Counted from the stretch's first letter, positions 6,751 to 15,628 are shown. The stretch is 64,000 nucleotides of DNA from Streptomyces xanthochromogenes (GCF_014650455.1 NZ_BMUZ01000014.1:124001-188000); one strand, 5' to 3'. Program-made: numbers and translations. Notes: generated by a model not told the origin, from the sequence alone.

Positions 6751-8424
6751 ATGGAGACCGAGTCGGAGCCCTACGTCCGTCTTGCGACCCTGCGGCAGCT
6801 GCACCAGGTGGTCGGGGAGCTCAACACGGCCCGCAGCCTCGCGGACACGCTGCAGACCGTAGCGGACGGCGTCATCGCCGGGCTCGGCTACGAGCTGGCC
6901 TGTGTCAATCTCGTACGCCCCGACGGTGACCTGGTCGTCGCCGCCTTCGCGGGCAACGCCGCCGCCGAAGCCCTGATCACCGGCCGAGTCGGCTCGCGCC
7001 CCTCCTGGGAGCGCCGCCTTTCGATGGGCGAGGACTGGGACGGCCTGCGCTTCATCCCGCACACCGAGGGCTGGGTGCTCCTGGAGGACGACGTTCCGCA
7101 GTGGTACACCGAGGGCCCCGACCCCCGCTTCGAGGACGAGTGGCATCCCCAGGACCGCCTCTACGCCCCGATGTACTCCGCGGGCGGGACCCTGGAACTC
7201 CTCGGCGTCATCTCCGTCGACAAACCCCGCAACGGCCGCAAGCCCGGCGCCTGGGGGCGGGAAGCCCTCCAGATGTATGCGTCGCAGGCGGCGATTGCGA
7301 TCAGCAACGCCCGGCTGCGCGCAAACATGCAGCGCGCGCTCGTCCGTCTGGAGCGCGAACAGCAGGCGCTGCGCGCAAGCGAGGAAAGCTTCCGGCAGGC
7401 CTTCGAGTACGCGCCCTCGGGCATGGCCATCGCCGAGATGGGCGGCGACCAGCACGGGCGCCTGCTCCGCACCAACGACGCCCTGTGCCGGCTGCTCGGA
7501 CGGCCCGCCTCCGTCATGCGGCGCTACTCCTTCGCCGACCTCGTCCACCCCGAGGACATAGGGACGCTCCTGCGCACCTCGGCCGAGGGGGGCCGGGCCG
7601 AACTGCGGCTCGGGCGGCGCGACGGCACCTATGTATGGGTGTCGCTGCGCAACTCGGTGGTCGCCGACACCGCCGACGGGCCGCGCTTCCTGCTCACCCA
7701 CGTCGAGGACATCGAGGACCGCAAGCGGCACGAGCTCCAGCTCGCCCACCGCGCCTCGCACGACGCCCTCACCGGCCTGCCCAACAGCGCCGAGCTGCGC
7801 GCGCGGCTCTCGGCCCGGCTCTGTCCCCGGCCGCACTCGGTCGGCCCGGCGGCCGCCGCCGAGTCCCTGGACGCGGCCTACGGCCGGCCGCCGGGCGGGG
7901 CCGAGTCCGAGGCCCACGGGCACGCCTTCCGCGCCGACGGCTTCGACTTCGAGGCGGTCCCCGGCGGGGGACCGTACGACCACCACGTCCACACCGTGGC
8001 CCCCGACAGTGAGATCGACGACGGTACGAAGGGGCTCGCGGTCCTCTTCTGCGACCTCGACGGCTTCAAGTCGATCAACGACAGGTTCGGCCACCACACC
8101 GGCGACGCCGTTCTGATCGAGGTCGCCCGGCGCCTCACCACCGGGGTCCGCGACGGCGACACCGTCGCCCGGCTCGGGGGTGACGAATTCGTCGTCCTGG
8201 CCGACGGGCTCGGTGCGGCGGACGCCGCCGACCTGGCGGTTCGGCTCCGCAACGCGATCATCCCGCCCATCCGGGTCGACGGCCGGGCGGTACGCGTCGG
8301 GGCCAGCTTCGGCATCGGCTGGGCCAGCTGCGGGATGTCCGTGGAGGAGGTCCTGCGCTCCGCGGACCAGCGGATGTACATCGAGAAGCGCTCCCGCTCC
8401 AAGGTCCACCGCCGCGCGGGCTGA
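6751..8424 (+). CDS. cdgB: GAF-PAS-GGDEF diguanylate cyclase (CdgB type)
   Basis: 557 residues starting at ATG 6751 with GGGGAGAG 10 nt upstream. Domains: GAF (about 25-190), PAS/PAC (about 215-330, with SFRQAFEYAPSGMAIAEMGG and FADLVHPEDIG), then GGDEF (about 340-550). The active-site motif GGDEF is intact at residues 476-480, and the inhibitory I-site RxxD (RDGD, 467-470) sits five residues before it. The protein should therefore make c-di-GMP from two GTP and be product-inhibited. It has no EAL domain and no membrane segments. An unusual 70-residue His/Gly/Pro-rich insert lies between LTGLPNSAELRARL and LAVLFCDLDGFK. c-di-GMP controls BldD and development in Streptomyces. Gene order matches the cdgB locus of S. 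coelicolor from memory. Confidence 0.92.
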   Translation: METESEPYVRLATLRQLHQVVGELNTARSLADTLQTVADGVIAGLGYELACVNLVRPDGDLVVAAFAGNAAAEALITGRVGSRPSWERRLSMGEDWDGLRFIPHTEGWVLLEDDVPQWYTEGPDPRFEDEWHPQDRLYAPMYSAGGTLELLGVISVDKPRNGRKPGAWGREALQMYASQAAIAISNARLRANMQRALVRLEREQQALRASEESFRQAFEYAPSGMAIAEMGGDQHGRLLRTNDALCRLLGRPASVMRRYSFADLVHPEDIGTLLRTSAEGGRAELRLGRRDGTYVWVSLRNSVVADTADGPRFLLTHVEDIEDRKRHELQLAHRASHDALTGLPNSAELRARLSARLCPRPHSVGPAAAAESLDAAYGRPPGGAESEAHGHAFRADGFDFEAVPGGGPYDHHVHTVAPDSEIDDGTKGLAVLFCDLDGFKSINDRFGHHTGDAVLIEVARRLTTGVRDGDTVARLGGDEFVVLADGLGAADAADLAVRLRNAIIPPIRVDGRAVRVGASFGIGWASCGMSVEEVLRSADQRMYIEKRSRSKVHRRAG

Positions 8425-8534
8425 CCGCGGCCCGGCCCGAGCGGTGTGTGCTCGGGGCCAGATCGGGCAGTGGTCCGTTCGGGGTAGGCTCGGCCGGTCG
8501 GCGACGGCTGGCGGACAGTGAGGAGTGACCCCGG

Positions 8535-9536
8535 ATGACGACGCCCGGCAACAACGGCGCGAACACCCCCGAGGACGACGATCCGTTCGGCTACCTCTAC
8601 GAGGACGGACAGGCCGCAGGCGCCAACCCGCCTCGCAATGGTGGCGGCTACGGCTACCCCGGTCCGACGGTGGGGCAGCAGCAGCCCGGAGTCCCCAGGA
8701 CGTCGTACAACCAGGTGCGCACGGTCGGTGAGCGCAAGTACGGCGGACAGATCCCGCAGCAGCAGTACCAGGGCCCCCCGCAGTACCAGGGCCCGCCCCA
8801 GCAGGGGCAGACGCAGCAGCAGTACGGGCAGCCGACCGCGCAGTACGCGGCGCCCGAGACCTACCCCGGCGGCCCGCCGCGCCAGGGTCCGCCCCCGCAG
8901 CAGAACGGCGGTGGCGGCCGCGGCCCCAACACCAAGGGCCTGCTGATCGGAGCGGTCGCGGTGGTCGCGGCCGTCGTGATCGGCATCGCGGTGGCGCTGG
9001 CCAGCAACAGCGGTGACACGGACAAGAAGGACAACACGGCCAATCCGGGCAATTCGGCGTCCGGTCAGGCCTCGTCCACGCCGAGCGGCGACCCGTCGTC
9101 CACGCCCTCCGGCTCGACGGAACTGCCCAAGGGCGACGCGGCGACGCTCACGCTCGGCGGCTCCGCGCAGGTCGGCACCAATGTGCCGGGCGCCAAGGGG
9201 ACGGGCGGCGCGTTCGTCGGCAACTTCAACAACGTGGGCGCCTCCGTCACCTGGAAGGCCAAGGTCCCCAAGGCCGGCTCGTACAAGCTGAACCTGCGCT
9301 TCGGCGTGCCCGGCACGGACGCGAACGCGACGATAACGCTCAACGGCAAGGCCGAGTCGCGCCCGATGAACATGAAGAACTTCGCCCAGTCCCCCGCGGG
9401 GGACTGGGCCAAGGGGTGGCAGACCACGTTCGCCCTGGTGCAGCTCGGCAAGGGCGAGAACGAGATCAAGCTGTCCTGCGAGCAGGGCAACCAGTGCAAC
9501 GCCAACCTCGATCAGCTCTGGCTGACCGCCGGCTGA
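8535..9536 (+). CDS. Membrane-anchored protein with C-terminal carbohydrate-binding (CBM35-like) domain
   Basis: 333 residues. The first 135 are a cytosolic Gln/Pro/Gly-rich low-complexity tail with repeated QYQGPPQ units. One transmembrane helix follows (about 138-158, LLIGAVAVVAAVVIGIAVAL), then a Ser/Thr/Pro linker and an extracellular beta-sandwich (about 200-333). The latter has features of the CBM6/35 fold: GTGGAFVGNFNNVGASVTWK, AGSYKLNLRFGVPG, ATITLNGKAESR, and a final LDQLWL. Topology is inside-N, outside-C. It probably binds a polysaccharide at the cell surface. It follows cdgB by 110 bp and may be read from its own promoter. Confidence 0.8.
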   Translation: MTTPGNNGANTPEDDDPFGYLYEDGQAAGANPPRNGGGYGYPGPTVGQQQPGVPRTSYNQVRTVGERKYGGQIPQQQYQGPPQYQGPPQQGQTQQQYGQPTAQYAAPETYPGGPPRQGPPPQQNGGGGRGPNTKGLLIGAVAVVAAVVIGIAVALASNSGDTDKKDNTANPGNSASGQASSTPSGDPSSTPSGSTELPKGDAATLTLGGSAQVGTNVPGAKGTGGAFVGNFNNVGASVTWKAKVPKAGSYKLNLRFGVPGTDANATITLNGKAESRPMNMKNFAQSPAGDWAKGWQTTFALVQLGKGENEIKLSCEQGNQCNANLDQLWLTAG

Positions 9537-9556
9537 CGGATCGTCAGCTCTGCTGG

Positions 9557-9606
9557 AACGCTCGGCTCAGGGCGCGTGCTCGCTCACGCGCACCGAGCCG
9601 AGCGTT
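9557..9606 (+). terminator. Long-armed hairpin between convergent genes
   Basis: Arms AACGCTCGGCTC (9557-9568) and GAGCCGAGCGTT (9595-9606) are perfectly complementary, and TTTTCTCG follows on the plus strand. The right arm lies inside the 3' end of the convergent kinase gene. Probably ends transcription of the preceding plus-strand gene. Confidence 0.55.
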
Positions 9607-10487
9607 TTCTCGTACGTCACGCGGTCGAACTCCCCCGCCGTGGGCGCCGCCACGGTCGCCGCGGACAGGGCCACCGCCCGCGTCAGGCGCCCAGGCCAGT
9701 CCAGGCCCTCGACGAGCCCCGACAGCAGACCGGCCACCGCCGAATCGCCCGCGCCCGTCGGATTGCCGCGCACCACGGCAGGCGGCGCCGCCTGCCAGAG
9801 GCCGTCGGGGGAGACGGCGAGCAGACCCTCGGCGCCGAGCGAGGCGACCACCGTGTGCGCCCCGCGCCGGCGCGCGTCCCGCGCCGCCCGCAGCGGCTCG
9901 CGCGAACCGGTCAGCTGCGCCAGCTCGTCGGCGTTGGGCTTGACCAGATCGGGCCGGGCCGCGATCCCGCGCCGCAGTGCTTCGCCGCTGGTGTCCAGGA
10001 GCACGGGCACCTTCGCGCCCCGGGCCTGGCGCACCAGCTGCGCGTACGCCCCGACGGGCAGGCCCGGCGGCAGGCTCCCGCACAGGGCCACGGCGTCCGC
10101 GCCCGCGAGCAGCCGTTCGTACGTGACGAGGAAGGCCTCCCACTCGGCGGGCGAGACGAGCGGTCCCGGCTCGTTGAGCTGGGTGGTGTCGCCGGTCGCC
10201 GCGTCCACCACGGCGATGGTCCGCCGGGTGGCGCCCGCCACGGGGACGAGCTCGTCGACGGGCGCGTCCTTCGCGAGCAGCGCGCGCAGCACCTCGCCGC
10301 TCGGGCCGCCCACGAATCCCGTGACGACCGCCTCGTGCCCGAGCGCGGCGAGCACCCGGGCGACGTTGAGGCCCTTGCCGCCGGGGCGCTCCGTGACCTC
10401 GTCGACGCGATGGCTCGCGTGCGGTACGAGGGCGGGGACGCGGTAGGTGATGTCCAGTGCGGTGTTCAGCGTGACGGTCAGAATCAC
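9567..10487 (-). CDS. PfkB-family hexose kinase (1-phosphofructokinase/tagatose-6-phosphate kinase type)
   Basis: 306 residues of the 1-phosphofructokinase subgroup of PfkB kinases. It opens MILTVTLNTALDITYRV, has the substrate-site GGKGLNVARVLAALGH, CGSLPPGLP, and the C-terminal anion-hole/catalytic signature GNPTGAGDSAVAGLLSGL, whose Asp is the base. It phosphorylates a sugar phosphate, most likely fructose-1-P or tagatose-6-P; the substrate cannot be decided from sequence. It lies next to nagA and nagK on the same strand but 77 bp downstream of nagA, so a role in amino-sugar or galactosamine catabolism is plausible (inference). Confidence 0.88.
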   Translation of the reverse strand: MILTVTLNTALDITYRVPALVPHASHRVDEVTERPGGKGLNVARVLAALGHEAVVTGFVGGPSGEVLRALLAKDAPVDELVPVAGATRRTIAVVDAATGDTTQLNEPGPLVSPAEWEAFLVTYERLLAGADAVALCGSLPPGLPVGAYAQLVRQARGAKVPVLLDTSGEALRRGIAARPDLVKPNADELAQLTGSREPLRAARDARRRGAHTVVASLGAEGLLAVSPDGLWQAAPPAVVRGNPTGAGDSAVAGLLSGLVEGLDWPGRLTRAVALSAATVAAPTAGEFDRVTYEKTLGSVRVSEHAP

Positions 10488-10564
10488 CCGGTGATCATGT
10501 CAAACGGACGGCGGCAGGCCCAGACCCCGGACCGGCCACCATGCGAAAGACGCGGTGCGTGGGC

Positions 10565-11710
10565 TCAGCCGAGCTCGGGCTCGACGACCCAACTCCCCTT
10601 GTGCAGCACGCCCTTGACGGTGAAGTCGGCGTCCAGGACCACCAGGTCGGCGTCCTTGCCGGGCTCCAGCGAGCCGACCTTGTCGTCGAGGCCGAGCAGC
10701 CGGGCCGGGTTGGCCGACAGCGCCCGTACGGTGTCCTCGACCGAGATGCCGTCGATCGTCACCGAGCGCTTGAACGCACGGTCCAGGGTGAGCGTGGAGC
10801 CCGCGATCGAGCCGCCTTCCACCAGCCGGGCCACGCCCTCCTTGACCTCGACCTCCAGCGGGCCCAGGTGGTAGAGGCCGTCGCCGAACCCGGCCGCGTC
10901 CATCGCGTCGGTGATGAACGCGACGCGGTCCGCGCCCTTGTGGTGGAAGGCGAGTTCGAGGGCCGCGGGGTGCAGGTGCGTGCCGTCGTTGATGAGCTCG
11001 ACGGTGATCCGGTCGTCCTCCAGGAGGGCCGCGATCGGGCCGGGCTCGCGGTGGCCGAGCGGGGGCATGGCGTTGAAGAGGTGGGTCGCGACGGTGGCGC
11101 CCGCGTCGATCGCCTCGACGGTCTGCTCGTACGAGGCATCGGTGTGGCCGATCGCCGCGATGACGCCGTGCTCGGCGAGCAGCCGCACGGAGTCGAGTCC
11201 GCCGGGCAGTTCGGTGGCGAGCGTGAACATCTTCGCGGTGCCGCGCGCGGCGTCCATCAGCTTGCGGACCTCGGCCGGGTCCGGGTGCCGCAGCAGGCTC
11301 TCGCTGTGCGCGCCCTTGCGGCAGGGCGAGATGAACGGGCCCTCGAAGTGGATGCCGGCCAGGTCGCCCTGCTCGACCAGCTCGGAGAGCAGTCCGGCGC
11401 GCTGCGCGAGGACGTCCATCTCGCCGGTCACCGTGGAGGCGACCACGGTGGTCGAGCCGTGCAGGCGGTGGGTGTGGACGCCCTTGAGGACGTCCTCGAC
11501 CGTGCCGTTGGTGAAGGAGGCGCCGCCGCCGCCGTGGTTGTGCATGTCGACGAAGCCGGGAACGATCCAGTGGCCCGTCAGGTCGAGCGGGGCCGCATCG
11601 GCCGGGGCGGCTCCTGCGATGGCCGTGCCGTCGACGATCACGCGTCCGTTCTCGACGACCCCGGTCGGGAGGACGACGCGGGCGCCGGAGAGAACTTTCG
11701 ATGCGGCCAT
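10565..11710 (-). CDS. nagA: N-acetylglucosamine-6-phosphate deacetylase NagA
   Basis: 381 residues, normal for NagA. Metal-site motifs are present: VDMHNHGGGG (HxH type), the phosphate/metal region GIHFEGPFISPCRKGAH, AIGHTDASYEQT, ATHLFNAMPPLGHREPG, and the catalytic Asp in FITDAMDAAG. It converts GlcNAc-6-P to glucosamine-6-P plus acetate. The start ATG 11710 overlaps the stop of the upstream ROK kinase gene by one base in an ATGA arrangement, so nagK-nagA are one translationally coupled operon. A dre-like (DasR) operator lies upstream of that operon. Confidence 0.96.
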   Translation of the reverse strand: MAASKVLSGARVVLPTGVVENGRVIVDGTAIAGAAPADAAPLDLTGHWIVPGFVDMHNHGGGGASFTNGTVEDVLKGVHTHRLHGSTTVVASTVTGEMDVLAQRAGLLSELVEQGDLAGIHFEGPFISPCRKGAHSESLLRHPDPAEVRKLMDAARGTAKMFTLATELPGGLDSVRLLAEHGVIAAIGHTDASYEQTVEAIDAGATVATHLFNAMPPLGHREPGPIAALLEDDRITVELINDGTHLHPAALELAFHHKGADRVAFITDAMDAAGFGDGLYHLGPLEVEVKEGVARLVEGGSIAGSTLTLDRAFKRSVTIDGISVEDTVRALSANPARLLGLDDKVGSLEPGKDADLVVLDADFTVKGVLHKGSWVVEPELG

Positions 11711-12810
11711 CAGGCGGTTACCTCACTGGAGTCGGGGGCGGAGTCGGAGCCGGGGGAGGGGGAGAGGGAGGGGGCGGTGTGCGGCGCGGCGTCGGTGCCG
11801 GGGGCGGTGTCGTGGTCCGGGTCGGCGCTCGGTCCGCCGGAGCCTGCGGCCCTGGCGGTTTCGGCCACCAGGTCCCAGGCGAGGAGGCCCGCGCCCAGGC
11901 ACCCGGCGGTGTCCCCGAGGGCCGCGGGGACGATCTCGGGCAGTTTCTGGAACGTCACCCGCTCCTCCACGGCGGCCCGGAGCGGTACGAACAAGGTTTC
12001 CCCGGCTTCGGCGAGTCCGCCACCGATGATCAGCATGCGGGGATCGAGCAGGGTGAGCGCGGTGACGAGGCCGTCGGCGAGAGCCTCGACCGCGTTGCGC
12101 CACACGGCGAGCGCGCGGGGATCGCCCGATTCGACGGCCTTGGCACAGTCGGCGGCGTCCGCGTCCGGGTCGCCGCTGGCTTCGGCCCAGGCCAGCGTCA
12201 CCGCGGAGGCCGAGGCGAGGCGCTCCAGACAGCCCCGCTGGCCGCACGGGCAGGCGACTCCGCCGGGGCGTACGACGATGTGGCCGATCTCCCCGGCGAA
12301 GCCGTGCGCGCCCGGCTCGACCCGGCCGTCGATGCCGATGGCACCCGCGATCCCGGTGCCGAGCGGCACGAACAGGAACCGGTCCGCGCCCCGGCCCGCG
12401 CCGACGCGGCCCTCGGCCAGGCCACCGGTGCGCACGTCGTGGCCGAGCGCGACCGGCACCCCGTGCAGCCGCTCGCTGAGCAGCCGCCGCATCGGCACGT
12501 CCCGCCAGCCCAGGTTCGCGGCGTACGCGGCGATCCCGTTCTCGGCGTCGACGATGCCGGGCACGGCGACACCGGCCGCGACCGCGCTCTCGCCGAGGTG
12601 CTCCTCCCCGTACGCCAGCAGGTCCTCGGCGAAGGCGAGGATCGACTCGACCACGGCTTCGGGCCCGCGCTCTCTGCCGGTGGGCCTGCGCGCCTCGTGG
12701 AGCAGTTTGGGGGGTCCGGGGTCGGTGCCCCCGGACAGCGCGGTGTCCGCCCCGACCAGGGCGGCTTTCATCCCGGTGCCGCCCACATCCAGGGCGATGA
12801 CGTGTCTCAC
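11710..12810 (-). CDS. nagK: ROK-family N-acetylglucosamine kinase NagK
   Basis: 366 residues from GTG 12810 (RHVIALDVGGTGMKAAL). ROK signatures: the ATP-binding DVGGTGMKAAL, the catalytic GHDVRTGGLAEG, the sugar site GEIGHIV, and the zinc motif CPCGQRGCLERLAS. The C-terminal 45 residues are a Ser/Pro/Asp-rich tail absent from many ROK kinases. It phosphorylates GlcNAc (or glucose) with ATP in the cytosol. The gene is directly coupled to nagA and sits behind a DasR-type box, which supports the NagK assignment over a general glucokinase. No Shine-Dalgarno is seen before the GTG, so the transcript may be nearly leaderless. Confidence 0.88.
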   Translation of the reverse strand: MRHVIALDVGGTGMKAALVGADTALSGGTDPGPPKLLHEARRPTGRERGPEAVVESILAFAEDLLAYGEEHLGESAVAAGVAVPGIVDAENGIAAYAANLGWRDVPMRRLLSERLHGVPVALGHDVRTGGLAEGRVGAGRGADRFLFVPLGTGIAGAIGIDGRVEPGAHGFAGEIGHIVVRPGGVACPCGQRGCLERLASASAVTLAWAEASGDPDADAADCAKAVESGDPRALAVWRNAVEALADGLVTALTLLDPRMLIIGGGLAEAGETLFVPLRAAVEERVTFQKLPEIVPAALGDTAGCLGAGLLAWDLVAETARAAGSGGPSADPDHDTAPGTDAAPHTAPSLSPSPGSDSAPDSSEVTA

Positions 12811-12838
12811 GGAGGACAGTCTCGCGCCAACACCCACT

Positions 12839-12854
12839 AAAGGTCTAGTCCACT
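12839..12854. promoter_or_regulatory. dre-like DasR operator upstream of nagK
   Basis: AAAGGTCTAGTCCACT matches the DasR consensus ACTGGTCTAGACCAGT at 12 of 16 positions, with the full GGTCTAG core. It lies 29 bp upstream of the nagK start and about 190 bp before the divergent sugar-binding lipoprotein gene, so it may serve both. DasR releases these sites on binding glucosamine-6-P or related ligands (family knowledge). Confidence 0.8.
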
Positions 12855-13044
12855 CGCCGGAAGAAGGGGAAAGCGCTTTCTGCGCTGAAAGTTTCCCAAT
12901 GTACTCTTGCTCCGGGCGTTGCGGAAGCGATATGCGACTGGTGTAGACCTCATTCCCCCGTATGAGGGAAAATCGCAGCTCGATACAGGACGTCACGGGG
13001 GACCGACTGGATCCGTCAGGATCACAACGAGGGTGGGATAGCGC

Positions 13045-14310
13045 GTGCGCAGGCGCTTCTTGGGCTTGACCGCGGCGGTTGCCGCATTCGGTATGACGGC
13101 AGTGCTCTCGGGGTGTGGCGGGCAGAGCGGGTCCGGTGACGTCACCCTCAAGCTGGTGGCCGCCGACTACGACATAGCCGGCGGCAACACCACGAAGACG
13201 TACTGGCACAACGTGGTGGCCGACTTCGAGAAGAAGAACCCGAACATCAAGGTCGACGTCCAGATCTTCTCCTGGGACGTGGTCGACGCCAAGGTCGCCG
13301 AGATGGTGAAGGCGGGCAACGCCCCCGACGTCGCGCAGATCGGCGCGTACTCCGACTACGCGGCGAGCGGCAAGCTCTACAGCGTCGACCAGCTGCTCTC
13401 CATCCCCGTCGAGGCCAACTTCCTCGCCCCGCTCGCGGACGCCGGCAACGTCAAGCGCGTCCAGTACGGCATGCCGTTCGTGGCCTCCACGCGTCTGCTC
13501 TTCTACAACCAGACGCTCTTCGAGCAGGCACACATCAAGCCGCCCACCACCTGGGCCGAGATCGCGTCCGACGCCAAGGCGCTCAAGGCCAAGGGGGTGA
13601 AGACCCCCTTCGCGCTGCCGCTCGGCAGCGAGGAGGCGCAGGCCGAGACCATGATGTGGATGCTCAGCGGCAACGGCGGCTACACCAACACCGTCGACGG
13701 CTACGACATCGACTCGCCCGAGAACATCCAGACCTTCGACTGGCTGAAGACCAACCTGGTCGAGCCCGAGCTGACCGGACCGGTCGCCCCCGCCAAGCTG
13801 AACCGGCAGGCCGCGTTCGACGCGTTCGCGAAGGGGGATGTCGGCATGCTGAACGGCCACCCCTCGCTGATGGAGCAGGCGAAGAAGAAGGGCATCAAGT
13901 TCGGCATGGTCCCGCTGCCCGGCCCCAACGGCCAGGCCAAGGCGGCGATGGGTGTGGCCGACTGGATCATGGGCTTCAAGCAGAGCGGGCACCGGGCGCA
14001 GATCGGCAAGTTCCTGGACTTCGCGTTCTCCGACGACAACGTGCTCAAGTTCGCCGACCAGTACGACCTGCTGCCGTCCACGGTGTCGGCGTCCTCGGCG
14101 ATGGCGGCGGACTCCAAGCACAAGGAGCTGAAGCCGTTCCTGGCCGCGCTGCCGACCTCCGAGCTGCCGCCGGTGGGCAAGACGTCGTGGCCGAAGGTGA
14201 GCGAGACGGTGAAGAAGAAGATCGGTACGGCTGTGGCGCCCGGGGGGTCGCCGAAGGCGGTGCTGCAGGACATCGCGAAGGTGGCGATGGACGCGGAGAA
14301 CGCCGAATAA
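13045..14310 (+). CDS. ABC sugar transporter substrate-binding lipoprotein (orphan)
   Basis: 421 residues from GTG 13045. Signal peptide of lipoprotein type with lipobox LSGC (cysteine near residue 24), then an SBP_bac_1 fold: HNVVADFEKKNPNIKVDV, AKVAEMVKAGNAPDVAQIG, YGMPFVASTRLLFYNQTLF, PPTTWAEIASDAKAL and FAKGDVGMLNGHPSLMEQA are typical of carbohydrate-binding members. It delivers a sugar to a membrane ABC importer. No permease or ATPase genes adjoin it, so it must work with components encoded elsewhere (Streptomyces often share the MsiK ATPase). The dre-like box between it and nagK suggests an amino-sugar or chitin-related ligand (inference). Confidence 0.9.
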   Translation: MRRRFLGLTAAVAAFGMTAVLSGCGGQSGSGDVTLKLVAADYDIAGGNTTKTYWHNVVADFEKKNPNIKVDVQIFSWDVVDAKVAEMVKAGNAPDVAQIGAYSDYAASGKLYSVDQLLSIPVEANFLAPLADAGNVKRVQYGMPFVASTRLLFYNQTLFEQAHIKPPTTWAEIASDAKALKAKGVKTPFALPLGSEEAQAETMMWMLSGNGGYTNTVDGYDIDSPENIQTFDWLKTNLVEPELTGPVAPAKLNRQAAFDAFAKGDVGMLNGHPSLMEQAKKKGIKFGMVPLPGPNGQAKAAMGVADWIMGFKQSGHRAQIGKFLDFAFSDDNVLKFADQYDLLPSTVSASSAMAADSKHKELKPFLAALPTSELPPVGKTSWPKVSETVKKKIGTAVAPGGSPKAVLQDIAKVAMDAENAE

Positions 14311-14329
14311 CCCTGGGTTCCTCGGGGCC

Positions 14330-14560
14330 CCGCCCCGAACCCCGGGGGGTTTGCCCTCCCGCCCGCCCGTGGCCCGGGGTTGGTTGGTTCCGGCTCCCTG
14401 GGGCTGCGCCCCAGACCCCGGGGGGTTTGCCCGCCCGCCCGCCCGTGCGGCGGGTTGGATGGGTTCCGGCCCCTGGGGCTGCGCCCCAGACCCCGGGCGG
14501 GGGCTCTGCCCCCTGCACCCCCGTTCGCGCCTGAACGGCGCTCGTCCTCAATCGCCGGAC
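14330..14560. repeat. GC-rich palindromic intergenic elements
   Basis: After the sugar-binding gene come several copies of hairpin-forming blocks of the type GGGGCTGCGCCCC followed by CAGACCCCGGG (for example near 14399 and 14478). The block CTCGTCCTCAAtCGCCGGACGGGCTGAA (written here in pieces: 14540-14567) follows. These are parts of the composite element also found at 46.2, 48.6, 55.5 and 59.7 kb. They likely serve as transcription ends. Confidence 0.6.
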
Positions 14561-14600
14561 GGGCTGAAGGTGCCTGCGCTGGCCAGCACCGAATCCTTCA

Positions 14601-15081
14601 GGGGCGCGGGGAACTGCGCGAGGAGCGACCGTGGCCCGCAGCCGACAGGGGCCTTTGGGGGCGCGGGGAACTGCGCGAACAACCACCCACGGCCCGAGGA
14701 CGTAAACGGGTTTCAGGGGCGCGAGGAACTGCGCGAGAAGCGACCACGGCGCGAGGCCGACGTCGGATTTTTGGGGGCGCGGGGAACTGCGCGAGCAACC
14801 ACCCACGGTGCGAGGACGAAATCGGGGTTAGGGGCGCGGGGAACTGCGCGCGGAGCGACCGCGGCCCGCAGCCGACAGAGGTCTTTGGGGGCGCGGGGAA
14901 CTGCGCGAGCAACCACCCACGGTGCGAGGACGTAAACGGGTTTCAGGGGCGCGGGGAACTGCGCGCGGAGCGACCGCGGCCCGCAGCCGACAGGGGCCTT
15001 TGGGGGCGCGGGGAACTGCGCGAGCAACCACCCACGGTGCGAGGACGTAAACGGGTTTCAGGGGCGCGGGGAACTGCGCGA
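14601..15081. repeat. Regular array of nine repeats, about 57-bp period
   Basis: The core GGGGCGCGGGGAACTGCGCG starts at 14601, 14657, 14716 (one mismatch), 14774, 14831, 14887, 14946, 15003 and 15061. Steps are 56-59 bp. Between cores two spacer types largely alternate: one with AGCGACCG(C/T)GGCCCGCAG, one with AACCACCCACGG. The rest of the gap to 15298 is GGGGC(G)CGGAGCCCC palindromes. No gene is visible in 14311-15298. Confidence 0.9.
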
Positions 15082-15298
15082 CCAGCCCCGCACGGCCCGC
15101 GGACGAAGCACGAAGGACGCAAACGGGGCCGCGCCCCCGGGGTCCGGGGCGGAGCCCCAGCCACGTCCGCCCCCGGGGTCCGGGGCCGAGCCCCAGTCAC
15201 CCGCGCCTCCGGGGCCCGCGGCGGAGCCCCAGTCACCCGCGCCTCCGGGGCCCGCGGCGGAGCCCGGACGGACGGCCGGGGCGGCTACCGTGGGCGGC

Positions 15299-15532
15299 AT
15301 GGCAGACGACGACCTGGACGCCCGCGCCCGCGCCGTCCTCCGCATGGAAGCGCACCCCTGGCCCACCCCCGGCGCCAAGGAACGGGCCATCCGGGAGGAG
15401 CTCGGGGTCTCGCCCACCCGCTACTACCAGCTCCTCAACGCCCTCCTCAACGACACCCGCGCCCTCGCTCACGACCCCGTCACGGTCAACCGACTCCGCC
15501 GCATCCGCGACGAACAACGCGGTCGGCGCTGA
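15299..15532 (+). CDS. DUF3263 family small protein
   Basis: 77 residues from ATG 15299 (MADDDLDARARAVLRMEAH). The segment EREIREELGVSPTRYYQLLN-like pattern (here AIREELGVSPTRYYQLLNAL) is a short helix-turn-helix type DUF3263 domain, conserved in actinobacteria. It ends in a basic RRIRDEQRGRR tail. A DNA-binding role is likely but unproven. It lies 96 bp upstream of otsB on the same strand, an order conserved in Streptomyces as I recall it. Confidence 0.85.
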   Translation: MADDDLDARARAVLRMEAHPWPTPGAKERAIREELGVSPTRYYQLLNALLNDTRALAHDPVTVNRLRRIRDEQRGRR

Positions 15533-15628
15533 TCAGCGAGGCCGGGAGCAGAACGGGGCCCGAGCACAACGGACCCCGCGCCACACGCGCCCGCCCCCAC
15601 CCGCCCGCTCCCCGATAGGGTCAACCGC

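Noticed and set aside
11710..14121. An 803-codon open frame on the minus strand spanning the sugar-binding lipoprotein gene
   Set aside because: Only the part below 12810 (nagK) is real. The rest is the Leu/Val/Gly/Asp-rich shadow of the plus-strand gene 13045-14310, as usual in high-GC DNA.
14601..15081. CRISPR array
   Set aside because: Repeats are 20 bp with spacers that themselves alternate between two types; CRISPR spacers would be unique, and no cas genes are near.
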